From: Muricea muricata
Taxonomy: Eukaryota > Cnidaria > Anthozoa > Malacalcyonacea > Plexauridae
Assembly: GCA_963855995.1 (NCBI GenBank)
Contig: OY979718.1
Coordinates: forward strand, 42,281,559 to 42,345,558
Direction of reading: 5' to 3'
DNA length: 64,000 nt
Shown: piece after piece, positions 22,099 to 33,273 of the stretch
Numbering within the stretch: the first letter of the stretch is position 1
How the letters are laid out: every line of letters starts with the position of its first letter
The notes under the pieces: generated by a model
Told to the model about the DNA's origin: nothing
Databases searched by the model: none
Seen by the model: only the letters and a program-made list of their open reading frames with translations
Program-made: the position numbers and the translations under genes

Positions 22099-22474
22099 AC
22101 ACCAAACCCTTTCGTACAAGAATTCACTACACAAAGATATATTGCTAATTTGATAAATATGAGGTAGTTCAAAAACAACAACTCTGCACATGTAAGGTGC
22201 CAAATTCCAGCTGGAATTCAGTTCGAATCATCAGATTGCCAGAAATTCTCACTTCTGAAGTCTTTTCTCATTTTCGCCGTTAAATATGGTATTCGTTGAA
22301 TTCTTTCTTGCTAAGAAAAAGCAGCGTATCATTTATCAGTAAAATTCGTCAAGAGGATAAAGATCAATAGGTAGTTGAGCCTAAAATCGCCGTTTAACTG
22401 CCAAAATTCTGCATTTCCCTATCTTTTTTCTAATAAAATACGTGCATTACACTTGCCAGAGGTTCGAGCATGCG

Positions 22475-23130
22475 CATTAATTGTCACGCCACGCGAGAAA
22501 TTGATGCGAGCAAATCTGACGCGAGCAAATCTGACGAAGGCTGATGCAAGCTGACGCATCTTGAAAATCGCGGACATAAATTTTGGTTAGTGAGACATCT
22601 GGTAGATATCTAATTTGTGGCGTAGTCCAGGTCGCCTGACATAATTTCAAACGGTTTTCCCGTTTAACTGACGACGACAAGATGTCATTCGTATTTAAAG
22701 CTGGAAAAATTTCGAAAGCCAATGAAATCTTGTCGTCGTCAGTTAAACGGCAAACCGTTTGAAATTATGTCAGGTGACCAGGGCACAGATTACTATTGTA
22801 CCAAATGTCTATCTTCGCCAAATATCTGTTACAAGTTTTTGACATGCTTACGCGAGCTGACGAAAGATTTCCGCCATGTTCTTAGTAAGCGCAATCCACG
22901 CCATACGACGTAAGCAATAGTCTAACACTGTACGCGCTATGTATGTCTGACACAGGCCTGGCCTGGACGCGAGTCTGACGCAAGTGTCCGCCATGTTCTT
23001 AGTAAGCGCAACATACGTGATATTGCGAAAAATCACGAGTGCTATTCGTGATCAGAGTGAAAATCGCGAACACAAATTTACCTTGCGAAAACACGAAGAT
23101 AGACATCTGGTACAATAGTCTGTGACCTGG
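22475..23130. mobile_element. Complex of two overlapping foldbacks
   Basis: Arms 22594-22686 and 22727-22820 pair (CCGTTTAACTGACGACGACA with its complement). A second inverted pair joins about 22779-22812 (GATTACTATTGTACCAAATG) with 23094-23128. Direct copies of CCGCCATGTTCTTAGTAAGC occur at about 22871 and 22989. The pattern suggests one foldback inserted into a relative. Left of it, short ACGCGAGCAAATCTG words repeat in tandem. Confidence 0.6.
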
Positions 23131-23831
23131 ACCAAGCATAGTCACAGCGAAAAATTCAACAAAATGTTGAAAAACTTTGCGAATTTTACCTGATTTTCAT
23201 TGTTGTTTTCGCCCAAAAAAGTGGCTGGCAGTTTAGTAAAATTATCCGAGTCTATTTTTGAAGTGTTTATTTTTAACCATCTATTAATTATTTTAAATTA
23301 ATTCTAGCAGTATAATGTCTCACGAAATACAAAAAGAGAAAAATTGAGCGCGTAAGTTTTACCCGCCAATCGTGAGTGTGTAATTTTTACCCGACTTGAA
23401 TATATTTGAAAGTTGAAACCTTGGGGGAGGGGGCAATGGCACTTGATCCAATGGGGGATGTATACTAGCCACAATCATAACTGATTATGGCTAGTATATC
23501 CCCATTGCATCAAGTTACATTACTGCTTATAGAGGCAAACACTATTTGTTTCCCTATTCTTAGGAGTAAAATGGACTTGCACTATGTTGGCTTAGATCAC
23601 AAATTTGGAATAGACACGACACAGACCAAGGTTGGTCAAAAGATTTTTAAAAACAAAACTTTAACACAACAAGAACTACACTTGAAACACATACCCCGGC
23701 GCTTTTTACGTAAAAGAAAAATATCTGTTGATCCAGTGTTATTTTACTTATATATGCAGACACTGATGTCTTCGTACAGGTACATAATTGTTGAACGTCG
23801 AGGCAGCACTTCACTTGCGATAGTAACTCCT
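23131..23831. other. Stretch with one hairpin (23452-23501); no gene recognised
   Basis: GGGGATGTATACTAGCCA and its complement form a hairpin at 23452-23501. A 116-codon plus-strand frame starts inside that hairpin and runs to 23837 (RRFLRKRKISVDPVLFYLY). It has no family motif and no supporting context, and I leave it unassigned. Confidence 0.3.
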
Positions 23832-24007
23832 AGTTAATAGGTCGTATTTTATACCAAATTTAAGCTTACATTAGGCGTAATAACATACCGATGACAAATG
23901 TTGTGCAAAATTGACATTGTCAATAAAATAAGGATTAAAAACTCAATTTTTTGTCATTTTGAAAAAGTATACAGAAAGAATAACAATTGCCGTGTTGCTA
24001 TGACAAC
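23832..24007 (-). repeat. Long-range inverted repeat, right arm (partner 16902-17080)
   Basis: Reverse complement of the left arm, ending in CCGTGTTGCTATGACAAC. This arm runs uninterrupted through the site where element D sits in the other copy, so it preserves the D target with a single ATAGCAAC. Confidence 0.7.
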
Positions 24008-24022
24008 TATGGTGTCATATTT

Positions 24023-24320
24023 CCGCCAAAATTCAAGTTTCGTATTCACAACATTATAGTTTGTATTCGCAACATTATGGTTCGTGTTCGCAACTTTATA
24101 GTTCACATTCGCAACATTATAGCTCGTATTCGCAACATTATACTTCGTATTCGCAACATTATAGTTCACATTCGCAACATTATAGTTTGTATTCGCAGCA
24201 TCATAGTTCGTATTCGCAACATTATATTTCGTATTCGCAACATTATATTTCGTATGCGCAACATTAACATTCGTTTTCCATTTGAACATTTAAAATATTC
24301 ACGAAGATGAATTTTGGCGG
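24023..24320. mobile_element. MITE carrying a 21-bp minisatellite
   Basis: TIRs CCGCCAAAATTCA (24023-24035) and TGAATTTTGGCGG (24308-24320) enclose about eleven tandem copies of a 21-bp unit (consensus TTCGTATTCGCAACATTATAG) at 24043-24272. Because 21 is a multiple of three, long spurious frames open on both strands. A further CGCCAAAATTCAAGTTTG copy follows at about 24344. Confidence 0.75.
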
Positions 24321-24416
24321 ACATTTTACAGGCGTCACATCTTCGCCAAAATTCAAGTTTGCAAACGGAAAATTCCGATAGAAGTGGAAACACCACAACA
24401 CTAGGATGTATCCTAG

Positions 24417-24467
24417 CAGGGCGCAGTAAAACACTGCTTTTAAAAAACTGTGTTTTACTGCGCCCTG
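24417..24467. mobile_element. Very small hairpin element, 51 bp
   Basis: CAGGGCGCAGTAAAACACTG and its complement leave a loop of about ten A/T bases. Both sides carry ATCCTAG (24410-24416; 24468-24474), a likely target duplication. The CAGGG start suits hAT-like MITEs. Confidence 0.55.
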
Positions 24468-24560
24468 ATCCTAGCCAGCATGTGTGGCGTTGGGTCAGGG
24501 CTATTTAAGATCCGTTAGAGCACCTCCTTAATCAGGTGGAGTTAAGACATCAGCCATCAT

Positions 24561-24757
24561 CATAGAAATAATAGACATAGAATGCGTACTCCTATCTTTT
24601 CTCAGTAAAAATTTTGTCTCCACAAAATGGCGGATTTATAAGGGCATTTTGGATAGTCCCAGACTCTTACGCAGAGAATTTCGCGCGGTTGCGAGGAGTG
24701 CGATTGTTTTTTTTTGTCAAGCAAAGTTTACAGAAAGATAAAAATTCGTGAGTTTAC
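24561..24757 (+). mobile_element. Left-end fragment of a second copy of element B
   Basis: Starts CATAGAAATAATAGACATAG and follows element B (12460 onward) through AAATGGCGGATTTATAAGGG, the unoccupied C site, and the GTTTACA...ATGGAAAAA block. It then stops where the satellite begins at about 24760. The right end was not found. Confidence 0.75.
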
Positions 24758-27700
24758 ATGGAAAAATTAACCCAAAATCCAACCACATTAACGCTAAATC
24801 TGGCCGAATTAACCCAAAATCCGGTCCGATTAACCCCTAAATCCGCCCGGATTACCCCTAAATCCAACGGGATTAACAATAAATCCGGCCTGATTAACCC
24901 TAAATCCAACCGGATTAACGCTAAATTCGGCCGGATTAACCCTAAATCCGGCCGGATTAAGCCTTAAATCTGACAGATTAACCCTTAAATCCGGCCCGAT
25001 TAGCCCTTAATCTGGCCGGATTAGCCCTAAATCCGGCCGCATTAACCCTTAAATCCGGCCGCATTAACCCTAAATCTAGCCGGATTAACCGTTAAATCCG
25101 GCCGGATTAACACTAAATCCGGCCGGATTAACCCTTAAATCCGACCTGATTAATCCTAAATCTTGCCGGATTAGCCCTTAAATCCACCCGGATTAACCCT
25201 AAACCCAACAAGATTAACCCTAAATCCGGCAGGATTAACCCTAAATCCAACCGAATTAACGCTATATCCGGCCGGACTAACCCTAAATCCAGCCGGATTA
25301 ACCCTAAATCCGGCCAGATTAACCCTTAAATCCGGCCGGATTAGCCCTAATTCCGGCCGAATTAGCCATAAATCCGGCCGGATTAACCCTTAAATCTAAC
25401 CGGATTAATCCTAAATCCAACAGGGTTAACGCTATATCCGGCCAGATTAGTAATAAATCCGGCCTGATTAGCCCTAAATCCAGCCGAATTAACCGTTAAA
25501 TCCGGCCGAATTAACACTAAATCCGGCCGGATTAACCCTTAAATCCGACCTGATTAACCCTAAATCTTGCCGGATTAGCCCTTAAATCCACCCGGATTAA
25601 CTCTAAACCCAACAAGATTAATGCTAAATCCGGCAAGATTAACCCTTAAATCTGGCCGGATTAACCCTTAAATCTGGCCGGATTAACCCTTAAATCTGGC
25701 CCGATTAGCTTTTAATCCGGCCGGAATAACCCTTAAATCCGGCCGGATTAACCCTAAATCTAGCCGGATTAACCCTAAATCCGGCCGGATTAACCCTAAA
25801 TCCGGCCAGATTAACCCTTAAATCCAGCCGGATTAGCCCTAATTTCGGCCGGATTAGCCATAAATCCGGCCGGATTAACCCTTAAATCTAACCGGATTAA
25901 CCCTAAATCCAACAGGGTTAACGCTATATCCGGCCGGATTAGTAATAAATCCGGCCTGATTAGCCCTAAATCCTGCCGAATTAACCGTTAAATCCGGCCG
26001 GATTAACCCTTAAATCCGACCTGATTAACCCTAAATCTTGCCGGATTAGCCCTTAAATCCACCCGGATTAAACCTAAATCCAACAAGTATAATGCTAAAT
26101 CCGGCAAGATTAACCCTTAAATCTGGCCGGATTAACCCTTAAATCTGGCCCGATTAGCCCTTAATCCGGCCGGAATAACCCTTAAATCCGGCCCGATTAG
26201 CCCTTAATCCGGCAGGATTAACCCTAACTCCGGCCGGATTAACCCTTAAGTCCCGCCAGATTAGCCCTAAACCAGGCCGGATTAACCCTTAAATCCGGCC
26301 AGATTAATCCTTAAATCGTGCCGGATTAGCCCTAATTCCGGCCGGATTAGCCATAAATCCGGCCGAATTAACCCTTAAATCTGGCCGGATTAACGCTAAA
26401 TCCAACAGGGTTAACGCTATATCCGGCCGGATTAGTAATAAATCTGGCCTGATTAGCCCTAAATCCAGCCGAATTAACCGTTAAATCAGGCCGGATTAAC
26501 ACTAAATCCGGCCGGATTAACCCTTAAATCCGGCTGGATTAGCCCTAAATCCGGCCGAATTAGCCCTAAATCTTGCCTGATTAGCCCTAAATCCAGCCGA
26601 ATTAAACGTTAAATCCGGCCGGATTAACCCTAAATCTGGCCTGATTAACCTTTAAATCCGGCCGTATTAACCCTAAATCTTGCCGGATTAGCTCTTAAAT
26701 CCAGCCAGATTAGCCTTAAATCCGGCCGGATTAACCCTAAATCCGGCCGGATTAACCGTATATCCGGCATAATTAATCCTTAAATCGGGCCGGATTAGCC
26801 CTAATTGCGGCCGAATTAGCCATAAATCCGGCCGGATTAACCCTTAAATCTAACCGGATTAACCCTAAATCCAACAGGGTTAACGCTATATCCGGCCGGA
26901 TTAGTAATAAACCCGGCCTGATTAGCCATAAATCCAGCCGAATTAACCGTTAAATCCGGCCGGATTAACACTAAATCCGGCCGGAATAACCCCTAAATCC
27001 GGCCCGATTAGCCCTTAATCTGGCCGGATTAGCTCTAAATCCGGCCGCATTAACCCTTAAATCCGGCCAGATTAACCCTAAATCTTGCCGGATTAGCCCT
27101 TAAATCCACCCGGATTAACCCTAAACCCAACAAGATTAATGCTAAATCCGGCAAGATTAACCCTTAAATCTGCCCGGATTAACCCTTAAATCTGGCCCGA
27201 TTAGCCTTTAATCCAACCGGAATAACTCTTAAATCCGGCCGGATTAACCCTTAAATCCGGCCAGATTAATCCTTAAATCCGGCCGAATTAGCCCTAATTC
27301 CTGCCAGATTAGCCATAAAGCCGGCCGGATTAACCCTTAAATCTGGCCGGATTAACCCTAAATCCAACGGGGTTAACGCTATATCCGGCCGGATTAGTAA
27401 TAAACCCGGCCTGATTAGCCATAAATCCAGCCGAATTAACCGTTAAATCCGGCCGGATTAACACTAAATCCGGCCGGAATAACCCCTAAATCCGGCCCGA
27501 TTAGCCCTTAATCTGGCCGGATTAGCTCTAAATCCGGCCGCATTAACCCTTCAATCCGGCCAGATTAACCCTAACTCTTGCCGGATTAGCCCTTAAATCC
27601 ACCCGGATTAACCCTAAACCCAACAAGATTAATGCTAAATCCGGCAAGATTAACCCTTAAATCTGCCCGGATTAACCCTTAAATCTGGCCCGATTAGCCT

Positions 27701-28648
27701 TTAATCCAACCGGAATAACTCTTAAATCCGGCCGGATTAACCCTTAAATCCGGCCAGATTAATCCTTAAATCCGGCCGAATTAGCCCTAATTCCTGCCAG
27801 ATTAGCCATAAAGCCGGCCGGATTAACCCTTAAATCTGGCCGGATTAACCCTAAATCCAACGGGGTTAACGCTATATCCGGTTGGATTAACCCAAAATCC
27901 GGCCGGATTAACCCTAAATCCGGCAGGATTTACTTTAAATCCGGCCGGATTATCCCTAAATCCGGCCGGATTAACACTAAATCCGGCTGGATTAACCCTA
28001 AGTCCGGCAGGATTAACCCTTAAACCCGGCCGGATTAGCCCTAAATCCAACCGGATTAACGCTATATCCGGCCGGATTAACCCTAAATCCGGCCGGATTA
28101 ACCCTAAATCCCGCCGGATTAACATTAAATCCGGCCAGATTAACTTTAAATCCGGCTGGATTATCCCTAAATCCGGCCGGATTACCCCTAAATCCAACGG
28201 GGTTAACGCTATATCAGGCCGGATTAACCCTAAATCCGGCCGGATTACCCTAAATCCGGCAGGATTAACTTTAAATCCGGCCGGATTATCCCTAAATCTG
28301 GCCGGATTAACACTAAATCCGGCAGGATTAACCCTAAGTCCGGCCGGCTTAACCCTTAAATCCGGCCGGATTAGCCCTAAATCCAACCAGATTAACGCTA
28401 TATCCAGCCGGACTAACCCTAAATCCGGCCGGATTAACCCTAAATCCGGCCAGATTAACCCTTAAGTCCGGCCGGATTAGCCCTAAATCGGGCCGGATAA
28501 CCCTAAATCCAGCCGGATTAACCCTTAAATCCGGCCAGATTAACCCTAAATCCGGCCGAATTAACCCTAAATCCAACAAGATTAACGCTAAATCCGGCAC
28601 GATTAACCCTTTAATCTGGCCGGATTAACCCTTAAATCTGGCCGGATT

Positions 28649-28880
28649 AAATCTATACTGATATGGGTGTTTCAAGACAGTATAAGACAGTATACAACAC
28701 TCGTCGCTCGATACAACACTCAAGTCATTTTGTATTAGTAAAGTATCCTAGGGAAAAACTCAGACTGGGGGGAACATTCAGTCCGCCAAGCCACGTGCTC
28801 ACCGTTCCGTTATTTACGCGCATGCGCAGTTGATTCAGGGGGAATTCTCAGACTGGGGGAACGTTGAGATCGTGACACCG
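28649..28880. repeat. Non-satellite island 1 inside the array
   Basis: About 230 bp from AAATCTATACTGATATGGGT to GATCGTGACACCGG, with the internal word CTCAGACTGGGGG occurring twice. It is repeated at 29590-29823 with few differences, so it was amplified together with neighbouring satellite. Confidence 0.8.
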
Positions 28881-29589
28881 GCCGGATTAACCCTAAATCC
28901 GGCAGGATTAACTTTAAATCCGGCTGGATTATCCCTAAATCCGGCCGGATTAACACTAAATCCGGCTGGATTAACCCTAAGTCCGGCCGGATTAACCCTA
29001 AATCCGGCCAGATTAACCCTTAAATCCGGCCGGATTAGCCCTAATTCCGGTCGGATTAGCCATAAATCCGGGCGCATTAACCCTTAAATCTAACCGGATT
29101 AACTCTAAATCCAACAGGGTTAACGCTATATCCGGCCGGATTAGTAATAAATCCGGCCTGATTAGCCCTAAATCCAGCCGAATTAACCGTTAAGTCCGGC
29201 CGGATTAACACTAAATCCGGCCGGATTAACCCTTAAATCCGGCCGGATTAACCCTAAATCTTGCCAGATTAGCCCTTAAATCCAGCCAGATTAGCCTTAA
29301 ATCTGGCCGGATTAACCCTTAAATCCGGCCCGATTAGTCCTTAATCCGGCAGGATTAACCCTAAATCTGGCCTGATTAACCCTAAATCCGGCCAGATTAA
29401 CCCTTAAATCCGGCCGGATTACCTCTAAATCCGGCTGGATAACCCTAAATCCAGCCGGATTAACCCTTAAATCCGGCCAGATTAACCCTAAATCCGGCCG
29501 AATTAACCCTAAATCCAACAAGATTAACGCTAAATCCGGCACGATTAACCCTTTAATCTGGCCGGATTAACCCTTAAATCTTGCCGGAT

Positions 29590-29823
29590 TAAATCTATAC
29601 TGATATGGGTGTTTCAAGACAGTATAAGAGAGTATAGAACACTCGTCACTCGATACAACACTCAAGTCATTTTGTATTAGTAAAGTAATCCTAGGGGAAA
29701 ACTCAGACTGGGGGGAACATTCAGTCCGCCAAGCCACGTGCTCAGCGTTCCGCTATTTACGCGCATGCGCAGTTGATTCAGAGGGAATTCTCAGACTGGG
29801 GGAACGTTGAGACCGTGACACCG
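29590..29823. repeat. Non-satellite island 2, duplicate of island 1
   Basis: Near-identical to 28649-28880 (changes such as AAGAC to AAGAG and CGTCG to CGTCA). The copies are offset by 941 bp, and the satellite after each begins with the same CCGGCCGGATTAACC block, indicating a duplicated composite unit of about 0.94 kb. Confidence 0.8.
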
Positions 29824-30206
29824 GCCGGATTAACCATAAATCCGGCAGGATTAACTTTAAATCCGGCAGGATTATCCCTAAATCCGGCCGAATTAACACT
29901 AAATCCGGCTGGATTAACCCTAAGTCCGGCCGGATTAACCCTTAAATCCGGCTGGATTAGCCCTAAATCCAACCGGACTAACGCTATATCCGGCCGGATT
30001 AACCCTAAATCCGGCCAGATTAACCCTTAAATCCGGCCGGATTAGCCTTAAAACCGGCCGGATTAGCCCTAAATCCAGCCGGATTAACCCTTAAATCTGG
30101 CCAGATTAACCCTAAATCCGGCCGGATTAACCCTTAAATTCGGCCGGATTAGCCTTAAATCTGGCCGGATTAACCCTTAAATCCGCCGGATTAACCCTAA
30201 ATCCTA

Positions 30207-30835
30207 ATAGTTCAGTTCCGTAGCGTTGCTTAATGAGTGCTGGTAAGTCGGGGTGAACTAGACGTAACCATGTAATAACGATAACATTTTCAAGGGTGGG
30301 AGTAAGCTCTTCATCATTAGTCACATTTTCCCCGTGATGGCGGATACTGCCATTCGCCTTTAGCAAATTATCGTCCATAAAGCCCAATAGACGTTGATAG
30401 AGGTCCTCGGGTCGTTCCCCAGGTTCTAAGTGTAGGTTATTAAAATCTAAGAACCGGGCACCTGTAGCCTGGAACCTAAAGTGAGCTCGAATAGCCTGCC
30501 AAATTGATTGCATGGAAGTGGAATTTTTAACAATAGTGTTGCGAGCAACTACCGGACAAAAGTTAGCAATCTGACCCAACGTTAATTCTAGGTGAGTTAC
30601 CTTTCGAGCGGCGGTCCGTCGGTTTGCTTGTGGTACGTCCTCACCATCATCAGCGAAGCTTCGAGTTGGCTGATTGCTAGTCTTGCGTTGCCATGTTGTT
30701 TCTTCGAGCAAAAAGTGAGCAAAATTCGGATCCAAGGACAAGATATATGGAAGGTTCTGTCACCACGCTTCGAATGAAGTGATTGTTTCATCTTTGGATA
30801 AACTCCACTGTTTAGGAGCACGATTACTGGCCATT
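30207..30835 (-). pseudogene. gag fragment of an LTR retrotransposon, one nonsense codon, cut by the satellite
   Basis: The minus-strand frame starts at an ATG at 30833-30835 (MASNRAPKQW). After SFEAW it meets TGA at about 30759-30761, probably a former Trp codon. The same frame continues through the helical gag core ([51 protein letters not shown]) and then changes abruptly into satellite codons at about 30206. This resembles cnidarian Gypsy-type gag from memory. Capsid C-terminus, zinc knuckle and pol are missing. The satellite therefore inserted into, or recombined with, this element. Confidence 0.65.
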
Positions 30836-31145
30836 CTGATGACTTGGCGACTGACTTTTTACAGCTGATACAAGCTGTCGTGTTTTGACACCTTTACTCC
30901 GAGCGAATTGTTGTCGATCTGAATGTGTAGCAAATTACACCTTGTCGTAACTGTTTATTAAATCAGAGTTGAATTAATGACGCTGCCACCACGCCAGTTA
31001 ACAAGCAAACTCTCTCGATAAACACAAGTACAGTCAATAATCTAAAATATTGTAATCCCTGAACAATAACAATGCACAATATTATACGCGCGAAAATAAG
31101 CGGAAGTAATCTGTGCGGAAGTCGCGATTGCGGAAGTCACGCGTC
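30836..31145 (-). repeat. Putative 5' LTR and leader of the same retroelement
   Basis: On the minus strand the region upstream of gag contains TGGCGTGGTGGCAGC (about 30983-30997), a plausible primer-binding site, preceded by non-coding A+T-rich DNA with a repeated ACTTCCGCA word. LTR ends could not be fixed and no second LTR is in the window. Confidence 0.35.
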
Positions 31146-31486
31146 CTACTAATATAAATAAAACGACACCATGTGGCTATTAGTAAAACCAGGAGCACCG
31201 CGGGAACACCGGAACAGCATCAATCCGGAACACGGAACACCGGAACACCTGAGATTAATTTTTGTTTGCATTTCACTATTCATTAACATTACAGCTATTG
31301 AAGCCGGTTTGCTGTCTTTTGTTTTGTCTTTTCGAGCTGTACAATGTTTGAAACTATCGAAACTTCGAAATGATCGAAACCAGTTCATCCCGCAAGCGGG
31401 TTAGGAATATTTTCATCCCGCTTAACGAGATATCTTGCCTCTTTCAAGCGACATCTCGCCCTTCCATATAAATAGCTCTTTAGTCT

Positions 31487-32910
31487 TTAAACTGTAATGC
31501 CAAACCTAGTTTGCAACACTCTTCGTAAATCCTCTGTTATTTGCGTGTTGCAGACAAGCGGAAGCAAATAGCCTGGTTGAAAAGTAGGATTGCGTCGAAG
31601 AATGCAATCGCTACTGAGGTGGTAGTGTTTGTTTTGCAACCTGCCAAGATGCCATGACTTTGATCCGTCATCGTTCACGTGAGGATAGTAATCACGTTCC
31701 TTCCTGCAGATGACGATTGTGTTGTCTGGAGGGTGGACACCTGGGGTTTTGAAAGCATTACCACATCCACTGCACTTAGATATGTTCCTAACTATCTTTT
31801 TCAGCTCATAGAGGGAATTTGTTGGGGGTATAGGTGGCTTTGGTGGTAACGGAACTCCTCGAGGAACTGGCCCAACTTGAGGGCAAATCGCTTGTTGTTG
31901 CTGCTGCTGCAAAGGTCGTAACTGTTGTTGTTTTAAAGGTTGTTGTCGTTGATGTAAGAGTTGTTGTAAAAGCTGGTGCTGCTGCTGCAAATACTGTTGT
32001 TGTAAAGGTTGCTGTTGTAAAGGTTGCTGTTGCAATGGTTGTTGTTGCAAAGGTTCTTATTGCAAGGGTTGTTGTTGCAAAGGTTGTTGTTGCAAAGGTT
32101 GTTGTTGCAAAGGTTGTTGTTGCAAGGGTTGTTGTTGCAAAGGTTGTTCTTGCAAGGGTTGTTTTTGCAAAGGTTGTTGTTGCAAAGGTTGTTGTTGCAA
32201 GGGTTGTTGTTGCAAGAGTTGTTGTTGCAAAGGTTGTTGTTGCAAAGGTTGTTGTTGCAAGGGTTGATTAAGTAGTATTCTCGTCTCACGTACAAGCACT
32301 GGCTGACTTGCCTTTCTTCCCTTTCGGCGAACCGCACACGGCTTTTTTCCTGGATTTTCAGGCATGTTAGCGGTTACTGCTTCGGTAAATCTTGCTGTGC
32401 TTTTCGCTTTGCGCATGCAGTGCCAGTCAATAAATTGTTTGGTTTCTTTATTGTGTGCTGCAGCTGCTAGAGTGTGCGAACAAATACTGATACCACAACA
32501 ATTTGGACAAGATTTTTCACACCGAAATTCCCCTTCGTATTTTCCTCTAGTAACCAAGTACAGTGCGGCCTTCTAGCGTTGCTGGAACTAGCAACCATTC
32601 TTGATCCCTTTGGACATCCAGCGGAAATGTTATCTGGTTCGCCAAGCAAGCGGGATGCCTTTTTCCAAATTCCAACAGCCGTCTCTTTGTGAATGTAACG
32701 TTCTAATCTGCAAGCAAACTCATTCGAATTAAGACCAAGGATACCGGTTTGCGATTCTATCTGGATCTGGCTATTATTACTCGTTGTAGTGTGAACTGGA
32801 GGTGTCGGTAAGGTACTGATGCATTGGTTATGTTGAACTTCACAGTTGGAAATATCAGTATCAAAAACTCTTTGAATATATATGTTTCGTGAGAGACTCA
32901 AGTAACAGTT
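31487..32910 (-). pseudogene. SWIM zinc-finger and C-terminal part of the MULE protein
   Basis: Upstream codons (LSLSRNIYIQRVFDTDI, ERYIHKETAVGIWKKASRLL) lead to a SWIM-type zinc finger, YEGEFRCEKSCPNCCGISICSHTLAAA (Cys, Cys, then C-x-H), read after a frameshift near 32520-32557. SWIM domains bind DNA or protein in MULE transposases. A Pro-Leu-Gln repeat follows (encoded by 32010-32265, frame shifted again within it). A second Cys/His region closes the protein at 31487: CSGCGNAFKTPG, then ICRKERDYYP, then HYHLSSDCILRRNP. The order transposase-SWIM-CxxC region fits the family; at least two frameshifts make this copy non-functional. Confidence 0.72.
32010..32265 (-). repeat. 15-bp minisatellite encoding LQQQP repeats
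   Basis: About 17 copies of TTGCAAAGGTTGTTG on the plus strand encode PLQQQ on the minus strand inside the MULE gene. The unit is a multiple of three, so frames stay open in every register. A few copies deviate (TTCTTATTGC, GTTCTTGC). Confidence 0.85.
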
Positions 32911-33273
32911 ACGAACCCCTGTTAATGTTTAATTAGATAAGACGTCTGTATCAATTTACAAGTTGACATATATATATTGCATGCATGTTCTGATTATTAG
33001 TTATAAGATTAGAGTTTCGGTCGAAAGGACCTACTGGAAAAGCTAACCTAGTAAAGTTAAATTGTTATTCTGCTAACCTGTACCTGTTATTAATGTAGTC
33101 TGTCCAGTAACCCGTCAAAGAAGTAAGTATATATAGAACTTTGAAGATTCTCACGAACATTTGGTATGTACATTTATAATATTGTTACTTTATACTTTAT
33201 ACTCATAAACCCTTTTTGTACTTAATCTTAGATCGAATAGTCATTTAGTAAGAAATAAATAAGTGCATCAAAA
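32911..33273. other. Non-coding insert separating the two halves of the MULE gene
   Basis: About 360 bp of A+T-rich DNA that begins TGTTAATGTTTAATTAG and has no coding similarity, between the catalytic part and the SWIM part. It may be an intron or an inserted solo LTR or MITE. No unequivocal duplication or splice pair was seen. Confidence 0.4.

Larger units (their letters stand above)
24758..30206. repeat. 21-22 bp satellite array with higher-order structure
   Basis: About 5.4 kb of tandem units with consensus GGCCGGATTAACCCTAAATC (21 bp, or 22 bp with CCCTTAAA). The unit contains TTAACCCTAA, a telomere-like word. A distinctive block with CAACAGGGTTAACGC or CAACGGGGTTAACGC recurs at 25421, 25913, 26406, 26875, 27368 and 27861, giving a higher-order period of about 493 bp (one interval 469), roughly 23 monomers. 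The intervals from about 26875 to 27860 are the most alike. Long frames on both strands ([22 protein letters not shown]) are repeat artefacts. Two non-satellite islands interrupt it. Confidence 0.93.

Noticed and set aside
23487-23837. 116-codon plus-strand frame
   Set aside because: Starts within a hairpin and ends inside an inverted-repeat arm; no recognisable domain.
24061-24396. Long open frames on both strands across the 21-bp minisatellite (NVANTNY, CIRNIIV patterns)
   Set aside because: They exist only because the repeat unit is a multiple of three; no start context, no family similarity.
27823-29087. Repetitive proteins (NPAGFRV / LTLNPAGL) in the satellite
   Set aside because: Frames open on both strands through a non-coding 21-22 bp tandem repeat; indels change frame every few hundred bases.
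24758-30206. CRISPR-like array or true telomere
   Set aside because: Units are contiguous with no unique spacers, so not CRISPR. The CCCTAA word is embedded in a longer 21-22 bp monomer, not a pure hexamer array, so not a telomere.
31834-32275. Plus-strand Val/Leu-rich frames opposite the LQQQP repeat
   Set aside because: Antisense of the minisatellite in the minus-strand MULE gene.
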